From Ignavibacteria bacterium (lineage in GTDB: Bacteria; Bacteroidota; Ignavibacteria; Ignavibacteriales; Melioribacteraceae): 5,385 bases of DNA. Position 1 is the first letter of the stretch. Each line of letters begins with the position of its first letter. The translations under genes were made by a program, and so were the position numbers. The notes under the pieces are model-generated. The model was not told where the DNA came from and searched no databases. It saw only the letters and a program-made list of their open reading frames with translations. The stretch spans positions 1 through 5,385 of the forward strand of contig DAIEQT010000109.1 in NCBI GenBank assembly GCA_027347545.1, written 5' to 3'. Positions 1 to 5,385 of the stretch are shown here, in pieces.

Positions 1-464
1 TCGCTTATGGAAAGTTAGAAGCCGCGCAAATAAGAAATCAGCAGATGCCGATGTTTGGCGGTTATAATAATGATGGAATACTTACTACCGATCCCACAGA
101 AATTTTGGAATCGCAACGACTGCTGCCAACTGGATATTGGAAAGGCGCCGGACTTGCTTTACTAATTGATTTGCTTGCAACAATACTTTCAGGCGGAATT
201 TCTACACTCGAAATAAGTAAGCAAAAGTATGAGCATGCCCTATCACAAGTATTTATTGCTATGGATTTATCTAAACTCAGTAACGCTTCATCAATTACAC
301 AAACCATAAATCAGATTATTGATGATTACCATACATCTGTTTCAGAGGATGATAAGAAAGATATTCTTTATCCCGGCGAGCGTGTTTTGAAAACAAGAAG
401 AGACAATCTGCTCAGCGGAATTCCGGTTGATGAAGTAGTTTGGAGAGAGATTACTGAGCTATAA
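1..464 (+). CDS. Ldh_2-family NAD(P)-dependent oxidoreductase, YiaK / 2,3-diketo-L-gulonate reductase-like (5' end missing)
   Basis: This is the C-terminal 153 residues of an oxidoreductase of the malate/L-lactate dehydrogenase (Ldh_2) family. The closest match from memory is E. coli YiaK (DlgD), which uses NAD(P)H to reduce 2,3-diketo-L-gulonate in the cytoplasm. The reading frame is open from base 3 to the left edge and begins AYGKLE, a YiaK-like segment, so the ATG at 45 is an internal methionine and not the start. Recognisable features are the RLLPTGYWKGAGLAL segment (visible residues 39-53), an LATILSGG helix end, an SQVFIAMD strand near the middle and the family's ending (LPxDEVVW-like, here IPVDEVVW). 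The family is about 330-350 residues, so roughly half is missing, including the N-terminal catalytic histidine. Substrate specificity within the family (malate, lactate, sulfolactate, ureidoglycolate, diketogulonate) cannot be fixed from this half; the YiaK assignment is the best guess. Its stop lies 9 nt from the stop of the convergent PIN gene. Confidence 0.87.
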   Translation, partial: AYGKLEAAQIRNQQMPMFGGYNNDGILTTDPTEILESQRLLPTGYWKGAGLALLIDLLATILSGGISTLEISKQKYEHALSQVFIAMDLSKLSNASSITQTINQIIDDYHTSVSEDDKKDILYPGERVLKTRRDNLLSGIPVDEVVWREITEL

Positions 465-473
465 GACACATTT

Positions 474-956
474 TTATAAACCTAATGTTCCAAACGCTTC
501 TGTATGCTTTTGAGAAATGTTAATAATATCAAATTTAATATCTAAGGCAGTCTTTAACACTGTAAAAGGTTTTAAGCTTCTGATATCGGAGGTAACAAAA
601 TGTTTTATTTTAGATTCTTGGTCGGCTTGTGCAAATAATTTAGCATCATTTGGAATCAACAATCTTTCGGTTTGCTCTATCTCTCCCTTTTGCTTTGCTT
701 CGAACAACACCCTCGCAAATACTCCTGTTTTTCTTGCATGACCCACATTAAAAGGTAATATTTGAAGATTTTTCAAAGGTAGTTCTTCTATACTTCCCCT
801 TACACAAAACTCCGCGATACTAATTGTTGAAACTACCATTGCAATTTCTTTGTCAAGAAAATATTTGTAGTAACCATCTGCGTTAGAAAAAAGCTCATCG
901 TTTTTGTTCAAAAATCTGAGAAAGAAACTAGCATCGAGAAGTACGCTTTCAAGCAT
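474..956 (-). CDS. PIN-domain protein, probable metal-dependent ribonuclease (VapC-like toxin candidate)
   Basis: A 160-residue single-domain PIN protein. PIN domains are Mg/Mn-dependent RNases, and many are the toxin of VapBC-type systems. The expected acidic residues are visible: D8 in VLLDASFFLRF, E49 in ISIAEF, D104 in IPNDAKLFAQAD and D124 in FVTSDIRSL. D8 sits a few residues from the N-terminus, as is usual for a PIN fold. A longer frame reaches 995, but the start at 956 is preferred: AGGGG lies 5 nt upstream (962-966), the PIN fold begins immediately, and the 13 extra residues of the longer version are the out-of-frame reading of the neighbour's 3' end. The start overlaps the stop of the upstream minus-strand gene by 8 nt, implying translational coupling. 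At 160 residues it is somewhat longer than a typical VapC (about 130), with additional sequence around residues 56-100. Family assignment is firm; a toxin role is inferred from gene arrangement only. Confidence 0.88.
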   Translation of the reverse strand: MLESVLLDASFFLRFLNKNDELFSNADGYYKYFLDKEIAMVVSTISIAEFCVRGSIEELPLKNLQILPFNVGHARKTGVFARVLFEAKQKGEIEQTERLLIPNDAKLFAQADQESKIKHFVTSDIRSLKPFTVLKTALDIKFDIINISQKHTEAFGTLGL

Positions 957-1719
957 TATAACCCCTGATATCACCCAACCAATCTTCCTTTTCACTCAAC
1001 CACTTCATGGCTTTGTCTCTTAACTTATCCAAATATTTTTCATCATAAATCGTGTTGTAGTTAATCAAATCATCAAACTTCAAACTCTGCTTATCAATTT
1101 CTCCTGTTTCAGTATTTTGTTTTCCTTTTGCTTTTATCCCATAAGTCTTATACAACAAATTTTCTTCGGAATCAGCCAGAAATTTTTGAGGTGTTTGTAT
1201 AACAATGGTTCCAAATTCATCAGTAACAAGATGAATATTAGCTTTATCTTTTCCTCCGGCGTTTGTAATCCTTCCGTAAAAATAAAATTCAGCATCTGCC
1301 CAATAAACACTATTTCTTACAAAATTAGTTGTTTTATCAATTTTAAGTGTGTTCGTTTCTTGCAATGAGGTCGAAATCATAATACTGTAATCTCTTTTCA
1401 AAGCAGTTTCTTGAAACGCTTCTACTGCTTTAGCGGAACTAACATCAAGAAAATCTACATTTCCAGAGGATACAATAGTTCCCAATACCGCATTAAAACC
1501 AATAATAGCTTGAATTCCCGTTTTAAAAATATGCTTAACGGATCCTTCCTCTATTTTATAGCTGATTAATGGGCGGTCTTTTCTTTCCCCAGGAAACAAA
1601 AGATGTTCGGCATGTTCAATAATTAAAACTACTTCCCGAATATCATAAGCGTCTGGCGTTAAGTCGAGGTTTCCTTTGTTTCCCAAAACTCGTATTTCTA
1701 TGTATCCAACCTTTTCCAT
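949..1719 (-). CDS. Unknown protein co-transcribed with a PIN-domain nuclease (possible antitoxin or partner)
   Basis: A 256-residue soluble protein that I cannot assign to a named family. Three parts can be seen. Residues 1-95 hold a short beta-like opening (YIEIRVLG), a helix with IIEHAEHLLFPGE, and a conspicuous IEEGSVKHIFKTGIQAIIGFN segment. Residues 137-200 look beta-rich and glycine-punctuated (YFYGRITNAGGK, NIHLV, GTIVIQT), as in small OB- or SH3-like barrels. Residues 237-256 form a Trp-rich tail ending WLGDIRGYNA. There is no signal peptide, and no helix clearly spans a membrane. The frame extends to an ATG at 1779, but the ATG at 1719 is preferred because the beta-like domain starts there and candidate promoter elements lie just upstream; no clear Shine-Dalgarno precedes either start. 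Its TGA overlaps the PIN gene start by 8 nt, so the two are almost certainly one operon. An antitoxin or nuclease-regulating role is inferred from that arrangement. An RNA-processing partner is an alternative. Confidence 0.8.
   Translation of the reverse strand: MEKVGYIEIRVLGNKGNLDLTPDAYDIREVVLIIEHAEHLLFPGERKDRPLISYKIEEGSVKHIFKTGIQAIIGFNAVLGTIVSSGNVDFLDVSSAKAVEAFQETALKRDYSIMISTSLQETNTLKIDKTTNFVRNSVYWADAEFYFYGRITNAGGKDKANIHLVTDEFGTIVIQTPQKFLADSEENLLYKTYGIKAKGKQNTETGEIDKQSLKFDDLINYNTIYDEKYLDKLRDKAMKWLSEKEDWLGDIRGYNA
962..966 (-). promoter_or_regulatory. Shine-Dalgarno (AGGGG) fixing the PIN gene start
   Basis: On the minus strand AGGGG lies 5 nt before the ATG at 956, inside the 3' end of the upstream gene. 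It supports the 160-residue start over the in-frame ATG at 995, and suggests that ribosomes finishing the partner gene reinitiate on the PIN gene. Confidence 0.6.
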
Positions 1720-1724
1720 GATTA

Positions 1725-1752
1725 AATTTACAAAATATCCGCAATTGTACAA
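1725..1752 (-). promoter_or_regulatory. Candidate promoter of the two-gene PIN operon
   Basis: On the minus strand TTGTAC (1752-1747) and TAAATT (1730-1725) are separated by 16 nt, resembling -35 and -10 hexamers. The -10-like box ends 5 nt before the ATG at 1719, so transcription from it would start at or next to the start codon and give a leaderless or nearly leaderless mRNA. This would fit the absence of a Shine-Dalgarno there. The match is imperfect and the DNA is AT-rich, so it is only a candidate. Confidence 0.25.
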
Positions 1753-1753
1753 T
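1744..1753. promoter_or_regulatory. 10-bp perfect palindrome, possible operator
   Basis: ATTGTACAAT reads the same on both strands and overlaps the -35-like hexamer of the candidate PIN-operon promoter. Toxin-antitoxin operons are often repressed by their own antitoxin binding palindromes at this position. A 10-bp palindrome is expected by chance about once per 1,000 positions, so it is suggestive only. It does not extend symmetrically beyond 10 bp. Confidence 0.25.
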
Positions 1754-1796
1754 GTCTTTACCACCAAGTTATGGGGCATCCCGCAGCAAGTTTTTT

Positions 1797-1804
1797 TATA
1801 TTTG
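1797..1804 (+). promoter_or_regulatory. Candidate Bacteroidota-type -7 element for valS
   Basis: TATATTTG matches the TAnnTTTG -7 consensus used by the primary sigma factor in Bacteroidota. It lies 30 nt before the valS ATG, so transcripts would have a leader of roughly 20-25 nt. No TTG is found at the expected -33 distance, so only one half of the promoter is supported. No T-box or other structured leader would fit in this short region. Confidence 0.33.
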
Positions 1805-1834
1805 CCCCACTTATTTAATAATTAGAGCAGATTA

Positions 1835-4468
1835 ATGCACCCGAAGAATCTCGAAAATATTCCGAAAGCCTACAGTCCCAAAGACGCCGAAGACAAATGG
1901 TACAAATACTGGGAAGATCACAATTTATATCATTCCGAAATAGATGAGAACAAACCGGCATATACAATTGTAATTCCTCCTCCAAACATTACCGGCATTT
2001 TGCATATCGGGCACATTCTCAACAACACGCTTCAAGATATTTTCATCCGCTACAAAAGAATGATGGGCTTTAACGCATGCTGGGTTCCGGGTATAGACCA
2101 CGCATCAATTGCTACGGAAGCAAAAGTTGTTGCTCTTCTTAAAGAACAGCACATAACAAAAGATAAAATTTCCCGCGATGATTTCTTGAAGCACTGCTAT
2201 GCCTGGAAAGATAAATATGGCGGAATAATTTTTCAGCAGCTTCGTAAAATTGGTGTTAGCTGTGATTGGCAGCGCGAACGCTTTACGATGGATGATCATT
2301 ACTACAAAAAAGTTACTGAGGCATTTGTAAAACTTTACAAAGAAGGTTTGATCTACCGCGGTTACAGAATGGTTAACTGGGATCCGGCTTCAAAATCCGC
2401 AATCAGTGATGAAGAAGTTTTCTATAAAGAAATTCAAGGCAAGCTTTGGTATTTCAAATATCCGGTTAAAAACAGCGGTGAGTTTGTAATCGTTGCCACA
2501 ACCCGTCCGGAAACAATGCTTGGCGATACCGGCGTTGCAGTTAATCCGGAGGACGAACGCTTCAAACATTTAGTTGGAAAAACAATAACTCTTCCAATAG
2601 TCGGAAGAGAAATTCCATTGTTTGCGGATTCCTATGTTGATAAAGAATTTGGCACCGGGGCAGTTAAAGTTACTCCGGCTCACGATGTAAACGATTACGA
2701 CATGGCTCACCGCAACAATCTTGAAATGATTAACATCTTCAATGAAGACGCAACGACGAACGGAAATGTTCCTCCAGAATTTCAAGAGCTGGATAGATAT
2801 CTTGTTCGCGAAAAAGTTGTGGCGAGAATGGAAGAACTTGGTCTCGTTGAAAAAATTGAAAGCTACACAAATAAAGTTGGTTACTCTCAGCGCGGTAATG
2901 TTCCCATCGAACCATATTTGAGTGAGCAATGGTTTATGAAGATGGATGAGCTTTGCAAACCGGCTCTTCAAGTTGTGCAAGAAGGAAGAGTTAAGTTTCA
3001 TCCCGAACACTGGGTAAAAACTAATGAACACTGGATGACAAACATCCGCGATTGGTGTATCTCCCGCCAGCTTTGGTGGGGTCACCGGATTCCGGTTTGG
3101 TATCATAACAACACAAAAGAAATTTACTGCGCTGTAACGCCGCCGGTAGACATTGATTCGCCGGAGGCGAACTGGCACCAAGATGATGATGTGCTCGATA
3201 CATGGGCATCAAGCTGGCTTTGGGCTCAAGATGTTTTTACAAGCGAGAGCGATCAGAAATATTATTACCCGACCGATCTTCTTGTAACCGCGCCAGATAT
3301 TATTTTCTTCTGGGTTGCTCGTATGATTATTGCTGGAATGCACTTCATGGGAGAAGTTCCTTTCAAAGACGTTTACTTCACAAGTCTTGTGCGTGATGAA
3401 AAAGGAAGAAAGATGAGCAAGTCGCTCGGCAACTCGCCCGACCCACTTGATCTTATTGAAGAATATGGCGCCGATGCTTTGCGCTTTACTATGACTTACA
3501 TCGCTCCACTCGGTCAAGATGTAATGTTCAGCAGCGAAATGGTTGAGATTGGAAGAAACTTTGCCAACAAGATGTGGAACGCCGGAAGATTTTTATTGAT
3601 GAACGCGCAGAATATTAAAATTGATCCGCTGTTGAAACACAAGCATATAGACTTTACAGATAAGTGGATTACTTCCCGCTTCAATAAAACAATAAGAGAA
3701 GTAAATGAAGCGCTAGATAAATTTGAAGTGAACGCGGCATCAAAAATCATTTACAGCTATGTATGGAATGATTTCTGTGATTGGTATGTAGAGCTGGCAA
3801 AGAACCGCTTGTATAATGGAAGCGATGAAGTTAAGTCGGCAGTGCTTTCCCGCGCAATCTCTTTATACGAAGACATGTTAAAGTTGGTTCATCCTTTCAT
3901 GCCTTTTATCTCGGAAGAGATTTGGCAATTGCTTGATGAGCGCAAAGAAGGACAGAGTATTTCGATATGCGAGTTTCCAAAGTTTGACGCATCGCTGGTT
4001 GATGATACCGCGGAAAAAGAAATCGAATTTGTCCAAGAAGTTGTAACTGCAATTAGAAATATCCGCGGCGAAATGAACATTTCTCCTGCTAAACCTATTA
4101 ATGTATTTTTGAAAAGTACTGCGGTTACTTTTGCACAAGAAAAATATATCAAATCGCTCGTTAGAATAGATACACTTACGGTTGATGAACACTTAGACAA
4201 ACCAAAGGCATGTGCTTCCGCTGTGGTTAAGGGCTGTGATATTTTCATTCCGCTTGCAGGATTGATTGACCTTAAAGTTGAACGTGCGAGAATCGAAAAA
4301 GAAATTGCCCGCATACTCGGAAGCTTTAACAGTGTTCGCAAAAAATTAGAAAATGAAAGCTTCGTTTCCAAAGCTCCGGCAGAAGTTATCGAACGAGAGC
4401 GAATGAAAATGGCAGATTGGCAGAAGGCTCTTGAAAAACTTCAAACGATTCTTGATGATTTAGAGTAA
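1835..4468 (+). CDS. valS: Valyl-tRNA synthetase (ValRS)
   Basis: Cytoplasmic class I aminoacyl-tRNA synthetase (EC 6.1.1.9) that activates valine with ATP and charges tRNA-Val. It is complete at 877 residues, within the usual 860-950. The N-terminal catalytic half has PPPNITGILHIGH with HIGH at 57-60. The inserted CP1 editing domain (about 190-345), which hydrolyses Thr-tRNA-Val, has TTRPET at 222-227 and HDVNDYD at 283-289. The second catalytic half includes WCISRQLWWGHRIPVWY and DVLDTWASSWLW, with KMSKS at 526-530. The alpha-helical anticodon-binding domain begins near DKW at 609 and contains FCDWYVE at 647-653. The charged C-terminal coiled-coil arm that contacts tRNA covers about 808-877. 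The ATG at 1835 gives a family-typical N-terminus, although its Shine-Dalgarno is weak. All key motifs are intact, with no frameshift. It is divergent from the PIN operon and is followed at once by a strong terminator, so it is probably transcribed as a single gene. Confidence 0.99.
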   Translation: MHPKNLENIPKAYSPKDAEDKWYKYWEDHNLYHSEIDENKPAYTIVIPPPNITGILHIGHILNNTLQDIFIRYKRMMGFNACWVPGIDHASIATEAKVVALLKEQHITKDKISRDDFLKHCYAWKDKYGGIIFQQLRKIGVSCDWQRERFTMDDHYYKKVTEAFVKLYKEGLIYRGYRMVNWDPASKSAISDEEVFYKEIQGKLWYFKYPVKNSGEFVIVATTRPETMLGDTGVAVNPEDERFKHLVGKTITLPIVGREIPLFADSYVDKEFGTGAVKVTPAHDVNDYDMAHRNNLEMINIFNEDATTNGNVPPEFQELDRYLVREKVVARMEELGLVEKIESYTNKVGYSQRGNVPIEPYLSEQWFMKMDELCKPALQVVQEGRVKFHPEHWVKTNEHWMTNIRDWCISRQLWWGHRIPVWYHNNTKEIYCAVTPPVDIDSPEANWHQDDDVLDTWASSWLWAQDVFTSESDQKYYYPTDLLVTAPDIIFFWVARMIIAGMHFMGEVPFKDVYFTSLVRDEKGRKMSKSLGNSPDPLDLIEEYGADALRFTMTYIAPLGQDVMFSSEMVEIGRNFANKMWNAGRFLLMNAQNIKIDPLLKHKHIDFTDKWITSRFNKTIREVNEALDKFEVNAASKIIYSYVWNDFCDWYVELAKNRLYNGSDEVKSAVLSRAISLYEDMLKLVHPFMPFISEEIWQLLDERKEGQSISICEFPKFDASLVDDTAEKEIEFVQEVVTAIRNIRGEMNISPAKPINVFLKSTAVTFAQEKYIKSLVRIDTLTVDEHLDKPKACASAVVKGCDIFIPLAGLIDLKVERARIEKEIARILGSFNSVRKKLENESFVSKAPAEVIERERMKMADWQKALEKLQTILDDLE

Positions 4469-4471
4469 CCG

Positions 4472-4504
4472 AAAAGGCTTGTGAGAACAAGCCTTTTTTG
4501 TTTT
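4472..4504 (+). terminator. Rho-independent terminator of valS
   Basis: A perfect 11-bp stem (4472-4482 with 4487-4497, AAAAGGCTTGT against ACAAGCCTTTT) closes on a GAGA loop, which fits the stable GNRA tetraloop pattern. It is followed by TTTTTT-G-TTTT. It begins 3 nt after the valS stop. The A-run on the 5' side of the stem could make it partly bidirectional, but no minus-strand gene ends here. Confidence 0.93.
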
Positions 4505-4545
4505 GATAGTGTCTGTTTTTCTCTAAATTGAAATTGTAATTGTTT

Positions 4546-4550
4546 GGAGG
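4546..4550 (+). promoter_or_regulatory. Shine-Dalgarno (GGAGG) fixing the start at 4555
   Basis: GGAGG lies 4 nt before the ATG at 4555. It falls inside the longer frame that would begin with TTG at 4540, which makes the ATG the better start. Confidence 0.65.
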
Positions 4551-4554
4551 AAGT

Positions 4555-4953
4555 ATGTTTTTCACATTATTACTAGTAACGTTTGCGCTGGCGATTGTTA
4601 CATCATTTTTAATTGCAAAGTTCTTTGAAAAGCCCATTGGCAAAATTTTAAGCAGAATAATCGCTGAGGATATAAGCACCGCATGGCAGAAGTATATCAA
4701 GTTTGCAATTTATGTTGTTGGTATAAGCGGCGGAGTACGCATCTGGGAACTGGAGAAATATATCCAACCCCAGACCAAAGATATGCCGCAGTTCATTTTA
4801 ACAAATGAACGCTGGGTTTTGGAAATTTATAGAACAATTATTGAAACCTTACAAAGCACCGCCTGGATGCTGCTGATTTTCTTTTTGTTCGCAATGATTG
4901 CTTATGTAATAGTCAGAGCATTCGAGTTGAAGCAGAATAAATCTGCCAGCTAG
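4555..4953 (+). CDS. Small membrane protein of unknown function (three predicted segments)
   Basis: A 132-residue protein that I do not recognise. Three hydrophobic stretches suggest membrane segments: residues 2-21 right at the N-terminus (LLLVTFALAIVTSFLIA), a weaker one at about 48-61 (IKFAIYVVGISGGV), and a strong one at about 103-123 (AWMLLIFFLFAMIAYVIV). The loop after the first is basic (KFFEKPIGK), which favours a cytoplasmic location under the positive-inside rule. The stretch between the second and third (62-100) is polar and amphipathic, with RIWELEKY and NERWVLEIYR. It is not obviously a lipoprotein, transporter or signalling domain. The ATG at 4555 is chosen because GGAGG precedes it; a TTG at 4540 is in frame but lies upstream of that site. 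It follows the valS terminator, so it needs its own promoter; a poor TTGATA-N15-TAAATT pair (4503-4529) is the only candidate seen. The GAF-domain gene begins 39 nt downstream and may share the transcript. Confidence 0.8.
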   Translation: MFFTLLLVTFALAIVTSFLIAKFFEKPIGKILSRIIAEDISTAWQKYIKFAIYVVGISGGVRIWELEKYIQPQTKDMPQFILTNERWVLEIYRTIIETLQSTAWMLLIFFLFAMIAYVIVRAFELKQNKSAS

Positions 4954-4980
4954 TTTCATGGCATTATTGGAATCGTCAAT

Positions 4981-4986
4981 GAAAGG
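4981..4986 (+). promoter_or_regulatory. Shine-Dalgarno (GAAAGG) supporting a GTG start
   Basis: GAAAGG ends 6 nt before the GTG at 4993. There is no in-frame ATG between the preceding in-frame stop (4951-4953) and the GAF-domain coding sequence, so this site is the main evidence for the non-ATG start. Confidence 0.5.
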
Positions 4987-4992
4987 CACACA

Positions 4993-5385
4993 GTGGGATC
5001 AAAAGCAACCATTGAATTAAATAAGCACGATTATATTTCTCTTCTTAAACGTATTAAATATTTTCAGCACACCGTTCGTGAACTTACTGAAAGAAAACCG
5101 TTACAAAATCTTTTGGATCAAATAATTTCCTCAAGCAAAAAACTGCTTGAATCAGAGGCGGCTTCTCTCTTATTGTTTAATAAAGAGGAAAACGTTCTTT
5201 GCTTCCATACTTTAGCCGGCGGTTCAAAATCATCTCTCATATCAAAAAAAGTATTGATGGGAGAAGGAATTGCCGGATGGTGCGCTGAGAAAAGAGAATC
5301 GTTAATAATTGGTGATTGTTATAAAGATGTACGCTTCAACAAAGAATTTGATATTTCTTCCGGCTTCGTTACCAGAAACATGATT
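4993..5385 (+). CDS. GAF-domain signalling protein (3' end missing)
   Basis: The first 131 residues of a protein that continues past the right edge. Residues 1-35 are a charged, helical N-terminal segment (LLKRIKYFQHTVRELTERK) of the kind that forms coiled coils. A GAF domain follows from about 36. It shows the usual helix (LQNLLDQIISSSKKLL), the strand EAASLLLFN, then GEGIAGWCAEKRE at 90-102, IIGDCYKDVRF at 105-115, and the start of the TRNMI strand at 127-131 that normally leads into the xVPL motif. GAF domains bind small ligands such as cyclic nucleotides or chromophores and usually regulate an attached output domain: histidine kinase, cyclase, diguanylate cyclase, PP2C phosphatase or sigma-54 activator. 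The output domain is off the window, so the function is open. The start is a GTG with GAAAGG upstream; there is no in-frame ATG before it. It follows the small membrane protein gene by 39 nt in the same direction, so the two may form an operon. Confidence 0.85.
   Translation, partial: MGSKATIELNKHDYISLLKRIKYFQHTVRELTERKPLQNLLDQIISSSKKLLESEAASLLLFNKEENVLCFHTLAGGSKSSLISKKVLMGEGIAGWCAEKRESLIIGDCYKDVRFNKEFDISSGFVTRNMI

Noticed and set aside
62..307. Minus-strand 81-codon frame opposite the oxidoreductase gene
   Set aside because: It lies wholly opposite a well-supported coding frame, with no recognisable motif and no ribosome binding site.
517..741. Plus-strand 74-codon frame opposite the PIN gene
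   Set aside because: It is the antisense shadow of a gene whose PIN motifs are clear on the minus strand; the translation has no family-like pattern.
1117..1368. Plus-strand 83-codon frame opposite the partner gene
   Set aside because: Its Phe/Ser/Ile-rich translation is typical of antisense reading of an AT-rich gene, and no start signal is seen.
1720..1779. N-terminal extension of the partner protein to the ATG at 1779
   Set aside because: The 20 extra residues have no pattern, the candidate promoter would fall within them, and no Shine-Dalgarno precedes 1779. It cannot be fully excluded.
1773..1782. GGG-GCAT-CCC inverted repeat in the divergent intergenic region
   Set aside because: The arms are only 3 bp with no extension and no T-run, so it is too small to be called a hairpin or operator.
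2570..3181. Minus-strand 203-codon frame inside valS
   Set aside because: valS is unambiguous on the plus strand across this region; the antisense translation shows no domain.
3209..3517. Minus-strand frame with a TEWSDVSHSKAQSIG-like start inside valS
   Set aside because: Antisense of the KMSKS region of valS; similar spurious proteins arise from antisense reading of synthetase genes. There is no independent evidence.
3889..4371. Minus-strand 160-codon frame opposite the valS 3' part
   Set aside because: Its serine-rich translation is the reverse of the Glu/Lys-rich C-terminal helices of ValRS, a shadow.
4386..4700. Minus-strand 104-codon frame spanning the valS end and terminator
   Set aside because: It runs through the hairpin terminator and overlaps two plus-strand genes with better evidence.

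Overview
This window looks like chromosomal DNA from a moderately AT-rich bacterium of the Bacteroidota/Chlorobi group, possibly an Ignavibacteria-like lineage. That placement rests mainly on the sequence style of the valyl-tRNA synthetase (for example GIDHASIATEAK after the HIGH motif, and LVTAPDIIFFWVARM before KMSKS), on weak Shine-Dalgarno signals at some genes, and on a TAnnTTTG-like promoter element in front of valS. It is an inference; no ribosomal RNA or other direct marker is present.

Layout from left to right. (1) The 3' half of a plus-strand oxidoreductase gene of the Ldh_2 (malate / L-lactate / 2,3-diketo-L-gulonate reductase, YiaK-like) family enters from the left edge and ends at 464. 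(2) A two-gene minus-strand unit spans 474-1719. The first gene (949-1719) encodes a 256-residue protein of no family I can name. The second (474-956) overlaps it by 8 nt and encodes a 160-residue PIN-domain protein with all four expected acidic residues. This unit is visibly more AT-rich than valS and looks like a non-canonical toxin-antitoxin or RNA-processing cassette set between housekeeping and metabolic genes. (3) A short divergent intergenic region (1720-1834) carries candidate promoter elements and a 10-bp palindrome. (4) valS (1835-4468) is complete, with both class I signature motifs, the CP1 editing domain, the anticodon-binding domain and the C-terminal coiled-coil arm. A strong intrinsic terminator follows it at once. 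(5) A small unknown protein with three predicted membrane segments (4555-4953) comes next. (6) A GAF-domain protein (from a GTG start at 4993) runs off the right edge.

No RNA gene, CRISPR array, insertion sequence or attachment site could be supported. The most interesting element is the PIN gene with its overlapping, unrecognised partner. The partner has a distinctive N-terminal half, a central beta-rich segment and a C-terminal Trp/Ile/Arg tail that could be a PIN-neutralising segment. The sequence supports a two-gene operon encoding a putative nuclease and an unknown protein; that they form a toxin-antitoxin pair is inference.
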